The notes: generated by a model not told the origin, from the sequence alone. A stretch of 64,000 nucleotides of DNA from Symsagittifera roscoffensis (GCF_963678635.1 NC_087071.1:18043613-18107612); one strand, 5' to 3'. Shown: positions 1-11,299, numbered from the stretch's first letter. Made by a program: numbers and translations.

Positions 1-1820
1 CTACACAAATATGCAATAAATCAAGTATCACAATGCGAAACAGAACCACAAGCTATAGAAGTTACATATGTAATAGCGACACGTTATTCAAAAGCCCGAG
101 CAACAACAGTTGCAGGATATAAATTTACAGCAACATTTTCCGAAAAGAAAGTACATTGTTCAGAAGTTTCAAACGGAAATAAAAACCGACTTGACCACGA
201 ATCATTCTACCAAAGTAATATAGAACGACTTCTACATCTAAATCCCGATGATTGTAAAAACGAGCTACTCAGACTAAATATCACAAGAAATAAAACTACC
301 GACAGAAAACGAGTATATTTTCAAGTCTTTGCCGATTCTGTACATCAAGCAGAACTTGAAAATTATCAAGGACATACAAAACTAGATGAAAAATACCCAT
401 ACAACGGCGCACACGGAAGACATACACTATAAGCATAACTTATGACATACACGATAAGCACTAGATACCACACATTGGAATAAATAATCCATCAAACTGC
501 AAAGCAGACACAAAAAATAAAGGATATCAAGAAATAATGTTTTTCGATTGGAAAATACAACTCGATAAAATACAACTCACACGAGATTGATCAAACAACA
601 CAATGATCTATCAAGGAATTAGATTACCTGCACATGCACAACATACATTCACAACATTTCAGTTAGCGAAATTACACGCTCCAATGATAAAGTTTCACGA
701 AAAATAGTTTATAGAATCAGTTCCATACGAACAAGTCCATCCATCACGATAACAAAGTACTGATTTACGAAATATCCATAATATAGAAAATAAATTAACA
801 CGTTTCCCAATATATCAAGAAACAGAAATCGCATGCAAATACAGGAACCCACTTTACAAAACACAATATTCTGAAATACTAGTTGAATACGAAAAAGGTT
901 TCGACATGACCACTGGAAAAATAAAATTTGACCCTTATGCCACAGGTCACCATCTAAACGAAGGAGCATCATATTTACCAGTTACCTATCAAAAAAGCAA
1001 TGGTCAACCTGCTGGAAAACTTAAGCCACCTGATACTAGAAGTACACGTTTACAAGAACTATCACTAATGAATAACACTTGTTTTGGTAATATCCACTAC
1101 GATATTCACTTAGATATGAAGTTAGACTACACGATTAGTCGAATTTTTCAAGAAATGCCACTCTCCGAATTAGAAACACTTCACCAATGCGAATTAGAAA
1201 GGACACAAATCCTACAATCACTCGCACTAGCAGTATTAAAAATATCCTACGCAGGATATTTATTGTCAGGAAATAGATCAAAATTTCTAGACTACGAAGG
1301 AAACATTTTTTGGTTTTAAACTTGTACCAAAAATGTATCACCACTATGCGTTTTTGAAGATAAACGCTGCTATAAAAGAATCCCTATACTTTTTAAAAGT
1401 AAGGTACATTTTGTTGACACACTTTCACGACGAACATATTTTTGGGATACCGCAGTCCCATGTGGATCAGAAAATAGCCATAATGTAGTACAATTGAACC
1501 CTGATGAAGATAAATATTATCTTCTTACTCCATACCCTACGTTAATGCCATCACTCAAAAATTTTTCACCCGAGAGCATCAGAGCTATTGCTCGTAATCC
1601 AAATATTGATTTACAATCAATTGGAATATATTCAAAATCAGATTTCCAACACCACATTGGAACACAATAATTCCAAGAATTATTAGCACAAATGGACACT
1701 ATACAAAGACAATCAATTGACCAAAATTTACGAAAACTTGCCGAAATCGCAGGATTGCAGATATTTATACACAAGATTATAGCGGATATTTTAAAGACAT
1801 TAAAGACTATTTATATCTAA
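1..1820 (+). pseudogene. Broken env-like glycoprotein ectodomain of an LTR-type retroelement (5' part off window)
   Basis: Open stretches are at 1-432 (open at the window edge, ends TAA) and at 906-1319, 1323-1670 and 1671-1820. The last three share one frame and are separated by single TAA codons at 1317 and 1668. The peptides contain spaced cysteines and several N-x-S/T sites, as expected of a secreted viral-type glycoprotein. They lead into a membrane-spanning C-terminal part downstream (see 1867-2423 and 6076-6726). The 433-905 interval has no long frame and looks decayed. The piece is AC-rich on the coding strand, unlike the AT-rich host sequence around it. Env assignment is inferred from layout (glycosylated ectodomain, membrane anchor, then LTR-like sequence), not from a named family match. 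No gag, protease or reverse transcriptase is visible; they would lie before position 1. Confidence 0.5.
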
Positions 1821-2244
1821 ACGGTGAAAAATACAGACCACAAGATATTTCACCTATAAATATTTTTAGCTTTGTCACCCTAAAAAAATGAAATTCTCGA
1901 TTTTCTAGGATGGCCCTATTACATCTTAGAAAAATTAACTATCCTATACGCAATGTTTAACTTTATAGGATTTCTTTTTTCACTTTTAAAAGGAATCTAT
2001 AACACATGCGCTATACACACGCAAGTAAATAGACAAGCAAGTGTAGCACGCATACTGTTTGCAGGATTTTTTGGAATTTTTTCTTCATCAATAAACAAAA
2101 TTCTTCTAGACGCACAAGTAAAAGAATATAATACAAAAATAGCGACAAGACAGAACACGTACGACGAAGAACATAATAACATAGAATTAACACCTACCGC
2201 ACCACAATTGCCACCCCTACCACATAACCATCCCTTATCCTTAG
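1680..2244. repeat. Left arm of a 565-bp inverted duplication
   Basis: The sequence 1680-2244 recurs in reverse complement at 2739-3304 with only a few mismatches, and a 494-bp spacer separates the arms. It covers the end of the env-like ectodomain and the membrane-anchor coding region. Confidence 0.9.
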
Positions 2245-2423
2245 TCCCACGTAATTTCCGAAACCTAGCAATAACACATAACCCAAATTTTAGACCAAAT
2301 ATATCGCAAAGTCTCATACAACATATAATGACACATCATTCACAAGATGATAATAGATATGAACAATTTGTAGAACAACCCCATACCACCGCTTTTCAGT
2401 CTCAAAATAATCAATTTTTTTAG
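1867..2423 (+). pseudogene. Env-like C-terminal membrane anchor and tail, copy A (frameshifted)
   Basis: This is the same protein as at 6076-6726. The open part begins with MFNFIGFLFSLLKG at 1953, a strongly hydrophobic segment, followed by a second hydrophobic stretch (ARILFAGFFGIF) and a polar, Pro/His/Asn-rich tail. Upstream, an extra A in an A-run near 1885-1891 puts a TGA in frame, where copy B reads through. A one-base difference near the end moves the stop to TAG at 2421-2423, so the ATGA overlap with the next ORF seen in copy B is lost. It is a degraded retroelement gene. Confidence 0.6.
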
Positions 2424-2429
2424 CCCACG

Positions 2430-4687
2430 ATGAGCCGACAACTTGGATCCCTACACCGCTCAAATTCCCACCCAATCAACCTCCACACTCCAATCCCAAT
2501 AGTCCCACTTTTTGCTTTCCACCACCCGATTTCCCAACTCTTAATATATCATCAAGCACGAATTCTGATACCAACTCAGATATTTCAGTTTTATACTCCA
2601 TCTCACAACCTAATAATCCTAATATAGAAACCCCTGACGAATTTGCAGACTCCGAAACCATCTCCATCCAATAATTTTCAAACCAACTCCTCAGTTTTTT
2701 CAAAACCCCCTTTTCAACCAATCCCACCAAATAATTCTGTCTAAGGATAAGGGATGGTTATGTGGTAGGGGTGGCAATTGTGGTGCGGTAGGTGTTAATT
2801 CTATGTTATTATGTTCTTCGTCGTACGTGTTCTGTCTTGTCGCTATTTTTGTATTATATTCTTTTACTTGTGCGTCTAGAAGAATTTTGTTTATTGATGA
2901 AGAAAAAATTCCAAAAAATCCTGCAAACAGTATGCGTGCTACACTTGCTTGTCTATGTACTTGCGTGTGTATAGCGCATGTGTTATAGATTCCTTTTAAA
3001 AGTGAAAAAATAAATCCTATAAAGTTAAACATTGCGTATAGGATAGTTAATTTTTCTAAGATGTAATAGGGCCATCCTAGAAAATCGAGAATTTCATTTT
3101 TTAGGGTGACAAAGCTAAAAAATATTTATAGGTGAAATATCTTGTGGTCTGTATTTTTCACCGTTTAGATATAAATAGTCTTTAATGTCTTTAAAATATC
3201 CGCTATAATCTTGTGTATAAATATCTGCAATCCTGCGATATCGGCAAGTTTTCGTAAATTTTGGTCAATTGATTGTCTTTGTATAGTGTCCATTTGTGCT
3301 AATAAATCTCCAGATACCCCCCAAATTTCCCAGGAACTCGATAATTTTATCACCCTACAACAACTGTTAATACACCCTAACACCCTCACCGCACATCAAA
3401 TTTCATCCACAATAGAATCCTCAAACCCACCTACTCCTACACCCTCCTCAGCTTACACTGCATCATTAGCACAATCATCCACATCCACCGAAACATCTAA
3501 TAGCACTAACCGAGCTTATCGCAATTTTAAAAGGAAATTCCCGAACCATCAATTCCCGACCAAACCAGGAACAGCCTGCGAATATATTAATCATCCACAA
3601 CACACCAACACGAAAGATTTTCTAGCAATCACCTTACCCACATTCCCACAATATACATTAAACTTACCTAACGACACTAACGACACACGTAGTTTTGTAG
3701 ATGAACATGTTTTCATGCCCACACTTCACTGGACAGCATATTACCATTTTACTAATCCCCTTTGCCTGCCACTATCTAGTACTCATGACGACATAGAAAA
3801 GAATAAAAATCTGCTATATAGACTCACCGCAACACTAACACCTAGACAATTTACTTATGTAGGATATAAAAAATTACTAAAACATTCACTGCACCTCGAG
3901 CTAACGAATTTACAATAGAATATTACGACCATAATATCATCCGAACTAATCAAGACCAATTTCTAGATGACGACCGCTTCGCTAACCCACAACTAACAGA
4001 AAACTTTTTCATCAAAACGTCATATGTATTCACACTTAATTTTTTTGATAGAAAATTTGATCACATCAATTCTGAAGCACTAAATGATATTCAAGCTTAC
4101 GAAAGTTTCAAAGACAAATTTCAGTTATTTTCACTAATCTTTCACACGACATTATGTTACGCACTAAACAGACTCATACATATACATACTATCGCTTCAT
4201 ACAAAATCATTTTGATTTACATACTCCATCAAGACAACCACACCATCGTTTTCAGTTTCTTAACTAGAAGTACACTTCACCATTTTTTTTTAATTTCACT
4301 TATTGCATCAAGGATACTAACCTCCACGGCATCCTCCGCAATTATGACCCAGTAACACAAATGTATATATTTTGTCCCATCACGAAGACCTTTAACGCCG
4401 AAGAATCCAGACCCTTCCTTATCCCACATGAATTTATCCAGCCTATAGAAATCCCAATATTAGAATTCATTCACAATACTAAATATAATCACAAAATATA
4501 TAACTTCATTCAAAACACACCTTATGAGTTTGCAGTAGGCACCGAAGAACTAAAAACCATTAAAGCACTTCAATTGCTTTGGCCACTGCTCCAAACTAAA
4601 AACATCATTCGCATACTAGCAAAATTACTAACAACATCGGACATGATACATGACATCTTACCCCACGGCTTTTTCCCAGACGATTAA
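2430..4687 (+). pseudogene. Second retroelement ORF, copy A, interrupted by inverted insertion
   Basis: The ORF opens with MSRQLGSLHRS at 2430. It is broken by frameshifts and by the inverted arm 2739-3304, which replaced the roughly 85 bp found at the matching point of copy B. It resumes at 3305-3918, then 3900-4360 in shifted frames, then 4361-4687 ending in HGFFPDD and TAA. It keeps about 990 bp (about 3615-4605) that copy B has lost, so the original protein was probably around 600 residues. The N-terminal half is Pro/Ser/Thr/Asn-rich and the C-terminal half more hydrophobic and aromatic. I do not recognise the family. Its place after env suggests an accessory or structural protein of the element. 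Confidence 0.5.
2739..3304. repeat. Right arm of the 565-bp inverted duplication
   Basis: Reverse complement of 1680-2244. On the minus strand it re-encodes the start of the membrane-anchor protein (2700-3032). Confidence 0.9.
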
Positions 4688-4690
4688 CAG

Positions 4691-4775
4691 GCAAGTATAA
4701 TTTAAAAATATTCTTCACTGATAAATTTAAAGTAGTACTAACCATTCTTTATTCATGTTTCTTTTACATTTCTAG
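4691..4775 (+). other. 85-bp intron-like sequence after ORF2, copy A (GC-AG)
   Basis: It reads CAG|GCAAGT at the left, a perfect TACTAAC branch-point motif inside, a pyrimidine-rich stretch, and TTTCTAG at the right. Copy B has GTAAGT at the same place (7509), so this copy carries a T-to-C change at the donor. It lies just after the ORF2 stop codon. Confidence 0.55.
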
Positions 4776-6075
4776 TCTTCATACCACGATCATTTGCAAA
4801 AAACAGAAAAGAAAAATAAAAAATAAACTTGTTAAAATTCTTCTTAACTTCATTAATATTTTGCACAAAATAATATAATAAAATTCATACCAAATTTAGT
4901 AAATTAATTTATAAATTCTTTCCCCATGAAGCAGTAAATTTAATTACGATGAATATTTATAACTTTAAAATTTCCCAAAAAAGCAGTAAATTTGAAATTC
5001 TATGTAATAAATTGATAAAATGAAAATGCAGTACTAACCTTTTGATATTTTCATTCACTCGCACAAGAATTCAATCCAAACTCGCACAGCTCGCCCACAA
5101 AGAATTGGTTAAATAATGATTTTGAGTTTCAAGTTTTAACATTCAACAACTCTAACACGCGATAACAAGTTTCAAACTTTCCTTTAACCCGGTTGGAAAG
5201 GAATTATATACTAAACCAAACTAACCAACGCAGCTTACTAAACACCGCAAATCATAAAATAACAGCATGACTAAGAAAAGAAAACCAACGGTGCCCAAAC
5301 CGGATTAATCCTGTTTAAAACTGGATAATTTATTCTGTTAAAGACTATTATAAAGTCTAAGAAAGAAACAATAAAACACAAAAAAGTCGCAAGACAAACC
5401 CATACCAAAAACAATTTGATTTTTGAAAAAAGGACACAACCAAAGAAACATAAGAAAGACCAACATAAACCCAACATAAAACGTTATAACATAACAGAAT
5501 CTCTCAAAGAAACAGCACGAAATCATACTCCCACTCCTGGCCTAACCCACCAGAGAGGACGTCCTGAGCATGTTCTATAGCCGGCCTAACCCATTGCGCT
5601 ACATCCACGCTTTGTGACCACACTTCTTTTTTTAATAAGAGGTACTCAAGGGTGAGTAACTCTTCAAAATAACCGAACTAAAACAAAATGCTTTTGTGAA
5701 AACAACTAACTAAATTCAATTTAAAAAACTGAACTAATAAAAATTTTATAAAATGTAAATCATACTTTGCAGTATATAGATCAACACACAACAACAAAGA
5801 CGAACATCCAAATACAAAAAGATTCCATCACACTCGAACAAGAATGGCTAACCACAACCGATATGCCGTCCACAATCACAACTCAAAGGATTTAGAGTAC
5901 GACTTGACTTCGCAGAAAAGGACTTCATTGAACTAGACCAATGACCACCTCGATGTTCAAGTATACGTACAGATCCGAGTTACGAGGCATCCTTTCCACA
6001 CATGATCTCCACGCCATTCCCAGACGAGGTTGAACACAAAACAAGTTCTCTACATAATACAGAAAAACCCGTCAT
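4776..6075 (+). other. Noncoding 3' tail of retroelement unit A
   Basis: About 1.3 kb without a supported ORF. It is nearly identical to 7594-8901. It contains a tRNA-like segment (5535-5625, minus strand) and further TACTAAC motifs near 5033. Confidence 0.6.
5535..5625 (-). repeat. tRNA-like (SINE-type) segment inside the retroelement tail, copy A
   Basis: On the minus strand the run GTAGCGCAATGGGTTAG resembles a tRNA A box and D arm. Part of it (TGGGTTAGGCC) recurs 40-50 bases later. The same segment is at 8355-8445 in unit B. It is not a full cloverleaf. Confidence 0.4.
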
Positions 6076-6726
6076 AGCGGATATTTTAAAGACATTACAG
6101 ACTATATATATCTAAACGGTGAAAAATACAGACCACAAGATAGTTTACCTATAAATATTTTTAGCTTTGTTACCTTAAAAAATGAAATTCTCGATTTTCT
6201 AGGATGGCCCTATTACATCTTAGAAAAATTAGCTATCCTATACGCAATGTTTAACTTTATAGGATTTCTTTTTTCACTTTTAAAAGGAATCTATAACAAT
6301 TGCGCTATACACACACAATTAAATAGACAAGCAAGTGTAGCACGCATACTGTTTGCAGGATTTTTTGGAATTTTTTCTTCATCAATAAACAAAATTCTTC
6401 TAGACGCACAAATAAAAGAATATAATACAAAAATAGCGACAAGACAGAATACGTACGACGAAGAACATAATAACATAGAAGTAACACCTACCGCACCACA
6501 ATTACCACCCCTACCACATAACCATCCATTATCCTTAGTCCCACGTAATTTCCGAAACCTAGCAATAACACATAACCCAAATTTTAGACCAAACATATCG
6601 CAAAATCTCATACAACATATAATGACACATCATTCACAAGATGATAATACATATGAACAAATTATAGAACAACCCCATACCACCGCTTTTCAGTCTCAAA
6701 ATAATCATTTTTTTAGCCCACGATGA
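6076..6726 (+). CDS. Env-like C-terminal region with membrane anchor, copy B (open, truncated at 5')
   Basis: The frame is open from the unit junction near 6076 to TGA at 6724-6726, about 216 codons, with no internal stop. The order is a short polar ectodomain end, a hydrophobic segment around WPYYILEKLAILYAMFNFIG into FLFSLLKG, a second hydrophobic patch (ARILFAGFFGIFSSS), then a polar Pro/His/Asn-rich tail. This fits a membrane-anchored envelope subunit with a cytoplasmic tail. The ectodomain is missing because the tandem junction cuts it off, so it cannot be a complete envelope gene. The stop overlaps the start of the next ORF as ATGA (6723-6726). Confidence 0.5.
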   Translation, partial: SGYFKDITDYIYLNGEKYRPQDSLPINIFSFVTLKNEILDFLGWPYYILEKLAILYAMFNFIGFLFSLLKGIYNNCAIHTQLNRQASVARILFAGFFGIFSSSINKILLDAQIKEYNTKIATRQNTYDEEHNNIEVTPTAPQLPPLPHNHPLSLVPRNFRNLAITHNPNFRPNISQNLIQHIMTHHSQDDNTYEQIIEQPHTTAFQSQNNHFFSPR

Positions 6727-7505
6727 GCCGACAACTTGGATCCCTACACCGCTCAAATTCCCACCCAACCAACCTCCACACTCCAATCCCAATAATCCCA
6801 CCTTTTGCTTTCCCATCACCCAATTTCCCAACTATTAATATATCATCAAGCACAAATTCGGATACTAACTCAGATATTTCAGTTTTATACTCCATCTCAC
6901 AACTTAATAACCCTAATATAGAAACTCCTGACGAATTTGCAGACTCCGAACCATCTCCATCCAATAATTTTCAAACCAATTCCTCAGTTTTTTCAAAACC
7001 CCTTTTTCAACCTATCCCACCAAATAATTTACTCCCATCGGTTTCCACTCCTTCTTATGCTTCGCAAGTAACCCCAACCTACTCTCCACTTCATTCCGAC
7101 CGATCATCTAATAATTCTCCAGATACCCCCCAAAATTCCCAGGAACTCGATAATTTTATCACCCTAAAACAACAGTTAAAACACCCTAACACCCTCACCA
7201 TACATCAAATTTCATCCACAATAGAATCCTCAAACCCACCTACTCCTACACCCTCCTCAGCTTACACTGCATCATTAGCACAATCATCCACATCCACCGA
7301 AACATATAATAGCACTAACCGAGTTTATCGCACTTTTAAAAGGAAATTCCCGAACCATCATTTCCCGACCAAACCAGGAACAGCCTGCGAATATATTAAT
7401 CATCCACAACACACCAACACGAATATTCGCATACTAGCAAAATTACTAACAACATCGGACATGATACACGACATCTTCCCCCACGGCTTTTTCCCAGACG
7501 ATTAA
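6723..7505 (+). CDS. Second retroelement ORF, copy B (internally deleted)
   Basis: An ATG at 6723 opens a 260-codon frame that ends in HGFFPDD and TAA. Residues 1-215 are rich in Pro, Ser, Thr and Asn with little hydrophobic core, so mostly disordered. A short basic run (RTFKRKFPNHHFP) lies near residue 200. Comparison with copy A shows that about 990 bp are missing near 7423, with the frame kept by chance. The start overlaps the preceding stop as ATGA, an arrangement that allows reinitiation or would suit separate spliced mRNAs. Function unknown. An RNA-binding or structural role would be a guess. Confidence 0.45.
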   Translation: MSRQLGSLHRSNSHPTNLHTPIPIIPPFAFPSPNFPTINISSSTNSDTNSDISVLYSISQLNNPNIETPDEFADSEPSPSNNFQTNSSVFSKPLFQPIPPNNLLPSVSTPSYASQVTPTYSPLHSDRSSNNSPDTPQNSQELDNFITLKQQLKHPNTLTIHQISSTIESSNPPTPTPSSAYTASLAQSSTSTETYNSTNRVYRTFKRKFPNHHFPTKPGTACEYINHPQHTNTNIRILAKLLTTSDMIHDIFPHGFFPDD

Positions 7506-7508
7506 CAG

Positions 7509-7593
7509 GTAAGTGTAATTTAAAAATATTCTTCACTAATAAATTTAAATTAGTACTAACCATTCTTTATTCATGTTTCTTTTACATTTCTAG
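7509..7593 (+). other. 85-bp intron-like sequence after ORF2, copy B (GT-AG)
   Basis: It has the boundaries CAG|GTAAGT and TTTCTAG|TC with an internal TACTAAC, a perfect donor, branch point and acceptor set. It follows the ORF2 stop codon by one base (TAA at 7503-7505). Confidence 0.65.
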
Positions 7594-8901
7594 TCTTCAT
7601 ACCACGATCATCTGCAAAAAACAGAAAAGAAAAATAAAAAATAAACTTTTAAAAATTCTTCTAAACTTCATTAATATTTTGCACAAAATAATATAACAAA
7701 ATTCATACCAAATGTAGTAAATTAATTTATAAATTCTTTCCCCATGAAGCAGTAAATTTAATTACGATGAAAATTTATAACTTTAAATTTTCCCAAAAAA
7801 GCAGTAAATTTGAAATTCTATGTAATAAACTGATAAAATGAAAATGCAGTACTAACCTTTTGATATTTTTATTCACTCGCACAAGAATTCTATCCAAACT
7901 CGCATAGCTCGCCCACGAAGAATTGTTTAAATAATGATTTTGAGTTTCAAGTTTTTACATTCAACAACTCTAACACGCGATAACAAGTTTCAAACTTTCC
8001 TTTAACCCGGTTGGAAAGGAATTATATATTTAAAAAACCAAACTAACCAACGCAGCTTACTAAACACCACAAATCATAAAATAACAGCTTGACTAAGAAA
8101 AGAAAACCAACGGTGCCCAAACCGGATTAATCCAGTTTAAAATTGGATAATTTATTCTTTTAAAGACTATTATAAAGTCTAAGAAAGAAATAATAAAACA
8201 CAAAAAAAGTCGCAAGACAAACCCATACCAAAAACAGTTTGATTTTTGAAAAAAGGACACAACCAAAGAAACATAAGAAAGACCAACATAAACCCAACAT
8301 AAAACGTTATCACATAACAGGACCTCTCAAAGAAACAGAACGAAATCATACTCCCACTCCTGGCCTAACCCACCAGAGAGGACGTCCTGAGCATGCTCTA
8401 TAGCCGGCCTAACCCACCGCGCTACATCCACGCTTTGTGACCACACTTCTATTTTTAATAAGAGGTTCTCAAGTGTGAGTAACTCTTCAAAATAACCGAA
8501 CTAAAACAAAATGCTTTTGTGAAAACAACTAACTAAATTCATGATTAAAAAACTGAACTAATAAAATTTTATAAAATGTAAATCGTACCTTGCAGTATAT
8601 AGATCAACACAAAACATCAAAGACGAACATCCAAAGACAAAAAGATTCCATCACACTCGAACAAGAATGGCTAACCACAACCAATATGCCGTCCACAATC
8701 ACAACTCAAAGGATTTAGAGTACGACTTGACTTCGCAGAAAATGACTTCATTGAACTAGACCAATGACCACCTCGATGTTCAAGTATACGTACAGATCCG
8801 AGTTACGAGGCATCCCTTCCACACATGATCTCCACGCCATTCCCAGACGAGGTTGAACACAAAACAAGTTCTCTACATAATACAGAAAAACCCGTCATAG
8901 C
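7594..8901 (+). other. Noncoding 3' tail of retroelement unit B
   Basis: Copy of 4776-6075 with scattered substitutions and small indels. A tRNA-like segment lies at 8355-8445 (minus). No supported gene. Confidence 0.6.
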
Positions 8902-9600
8902 AAACCATTTTGAAATCAGATTGATTTCATTGGGGAACACAGTCGTTGTCACAAGACGACACAACGATTGATGTTTCTAACTCCAGCGTCCTGGGACTTC
9001 TTTAACAAGAGGAACCAGACAAGAATACGATGTTCGCCAAATACCAACGTTCATCATCCATCCTTTGAATTGCAGAAAGATAATTCTAAAAACTCTGTAA
9101 AACCCGGATGGGTGGAACCTGATCTAAACTATATTTTATGATTGGATAAATTGGATATTTTACCACTGTAAAGTATTTAATATTAACCAATCATAATCCA
9201 TCTAACTAACAACCCACTTATTTGTAAGTGCTGAAATTATTTGTAATTTCAGCACCAGAGAGATTTGAATTTAACTTAGAAATTAGTTGTCTCTCCAAGA
9301 GAACTTCAGCAGCCGCAATAAACCAGTATACCCTAGATCTATTGAGCCTAGCAGAGACTAGTTAAACACCCTGAGACTAGAAAGTATAAGAGTAAGATTA
9401 GGATCGGTTAGACTAAGAAGTTGCACGAATCTATCCGGCCGAAAATAAGATAGCGTGACGAGCAGACGGTGTTCCCTATCCGAAATTACTCTATGAGTTA
9501 ACCACATCGGTCCTAACTCATGATTCAAATGAAACGTAATTGTCAGGGAGTTAATTAGTCTAGTTTGACTTTCCAATGATTAAGAGGTTCTTACAACATA
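8902..9600 (+). mobile_element. 3' terminal and LTR-like sequence of the retroelement
   Basis: Unique sequence after unit B. It includes a 12-bp perfect hairpin at 9228-9255 and an AATAAA at about 9318. The part 9340-9490 recurs, diverged and inverted, at 24,905-25,045. A solo relative elsewhere in the window is what an LTR would produce. Exact LTR borders and a polypurine tract could not be fixed. Confidence 0.4.
9228..9255. other. Perfect 12-bp hairpin
   Basis: GTGCTGAAATTA is followed by the loop TTTG and then its exact reverse complement TAATTTCAGCAC. It lies at the left edge of the LTR-like sequence. Confidence 0.85.
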
Positions 9601-10650
9601 TTGGTCTAACGAAAAAATTATATTAAAAAAGCATTACGCTATACTTAAACTTGTGAGCAAATTATTCTCAAAAAGTTATTGGAAAGAGTTGATAAACGCG
9701 AATCTAATAAGAAAATCCTGATTTTTTGAGTCTCTGAAATACCTTGCTTATAACTTAGATTGGGGTTATTTATTCTGAACAATTTTTTTGGTAGTTTGTT
9801 TTATCCAAAAAATATTTTGCAAAGCTTAATCAAAGTATAAAATAGAAGTATAATTTATTTTACCTATAAAGCTTCTCACACTCAAGTACTGATTATATCA
9901 TTTTCTGTCATCGATATGTGGATCGGCGCGAAGCTAGAGAGTTATTACGAAAATTTAAACTGAACAGGTCGATGCCATTGATGATTTGCCTCCCTATTTA
10001 TAGCAGTTATAATTCAGAACAAAATACAGAAAATCAAGGTATACATACCATCAGGGATAGACATCGTTCACTCGTTACGCTTTTGTTAACTTCTTATCCA
10101 AAATGCATTCAACATGGATAGAATCAATCAAATCATGGGAAACTTTTTGAAATGACGCATTTCGACAATTGGATAAACTCGAACTGATAAAAGAGAGACA
10201 GAAATAAATAAGGAATCAGATCATATTTAGTTCAAATTTAAAAGATCGGGTAAGATTGTATAATTTTTATCTCTAAGTTTCAATTAAGAATTTAAGTTGG
10301 ATAAGTTTTCAATTTGTTCAACTTTTATTGTAAGGGCGAGGGCGAGAAGCGTCCGTTCTTTCAGGGATGCAAGTAATGATTCATATGAAAGGTTGTCAGT
10401 CCTTTTGGACGTTCTTTTAAGTTGGTTGTTCCAAGTTGGTTGTTAAGTTGGTTGTTCCAAGTTGGTCGGCAAATTTGTCGGCAAAAACTTAAGCGGAAAT
10501 TTTCTCTAAAAATCTTACCGGCATGTGCCTTCTTCGTGATTTGCATTGGTTTTGTAGAACGGGAATTTGTAGTGATCAATGAATTTTTGGCCCAAACTGC
10601 AGCTCTTCCAGTTGACGAGTCCGTCATTCGGGTTTTCCAAATTCGACAGG
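9600..10650. other. No gene seen; AT-rich sequence
   Basis: Only short chance frames. A triplicated word GTTGGTTGTTCCAAGTTGG lies near 10,420-10,470. Confidence 0.4.
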
Positions 10651-10659
10651 CTTAAATCA

Positions 10660-11155
10660 AATGTGGGAACAATTTTTTTTTCTTTGAACCCGAAATCAAT
10701 TGAAAGCTGTGTGAAAACATTTTGAAAAAAATTTCCTTAAAAACCCGCCACCTAACCCCCCCCCCCTGTCTCTGCAGTAGCAGATTCAGGGGGTGGAGGA
10801 GGCGGTTGGCGGTTTTTTTAAGGAGTCGACCCCCTGCCGAACTGAAGAGTAGCCTAGCCCTATTGTACTGTTTCAAGGCATTCATTTTTGACTGACCGCC
10901 GCTAAAGTTTTTCCGAAGCTGCCTTTGGCGCCGCCAACATATACTCATTTCGAGGGGCAAGCGCTTGTCGAACAAACGCATTTGTTTGGTCCAATTTTTC
11001 CAAGAAGTGCCTAAAACCGTCTTTTTGGCCTGTTTTTTTTTCTTCAAAATATTGGCTGCAAACTGACAGTTTACAAAAAAAAGGTCAGTTTTATGATTGG
11101 GGAGAAATCCGGTCCCCCCTTCGAGAAAATCCTAAATCCGCCTTGACAATCCGAT
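10660..11155 (-). mobile_element. MITE-like element of the GGCGGATTTAGG family
   Basis: The right end, read on the minus strand, is AAGGCGGATTTAGGATTTTC followed by a G-run. It matches ends at 30,038 (CAGGGGCGGATTTAGGG), about 25,357 and 47,425. Interiors share CGGCGCC, AAGGTCGGTT and similar words. Such CAGGGGCGGAT termini are typical of hAT-type nonautonomous elements. The left end was not resolved. Confidence 0.45.
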
Positions 11156-11299
11156 TGTTTTCTCAGTTTAATCCATTAAAAATTGACTCCTTTTCAAATC
11201 TTAACAGTTGATTTTCGCTTTAATCAATCGACAGGTAATTTAACAAAAAAAATGATATTTTCACATTTACTCATTCAAAACTTTTGATGGGGTCCCACA

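Larger units (their letters stand above)
6076..8901 (+). mobile_element. Direct repeat unit B of the env-carrying retroelement
   Basis: Unit B repeats 1779-6075 in the same orientation. Its junction with unit A at about 6074-6078 has the shared word ATAGC. It lacks the inverted arm of unit A and about 990 bp of ORF2, but is otherwise nearly identical, including the 85-bp intron-like sequence and the 1.3-kb tail. The two units end at the same word (GTCATAGC at 6071-6078 and 8894-8901). Confidence 0.75.

Noticed and set aside
906-1820. In-frame TAA codons in the env-like region read as sense (alternative genetic code)
   Set aside because: The hnRNP U-like exons use TAA only at the end, and other parts of the element have ordinary frameshifts; decay explains it.
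1997-2317. Minus-strand frames across the membrane-anchor region (also 6291-6611, 2792-2988)
   Set aside because: Shadows of the plus-strand gene; they repeat wherever that gene is repeated.
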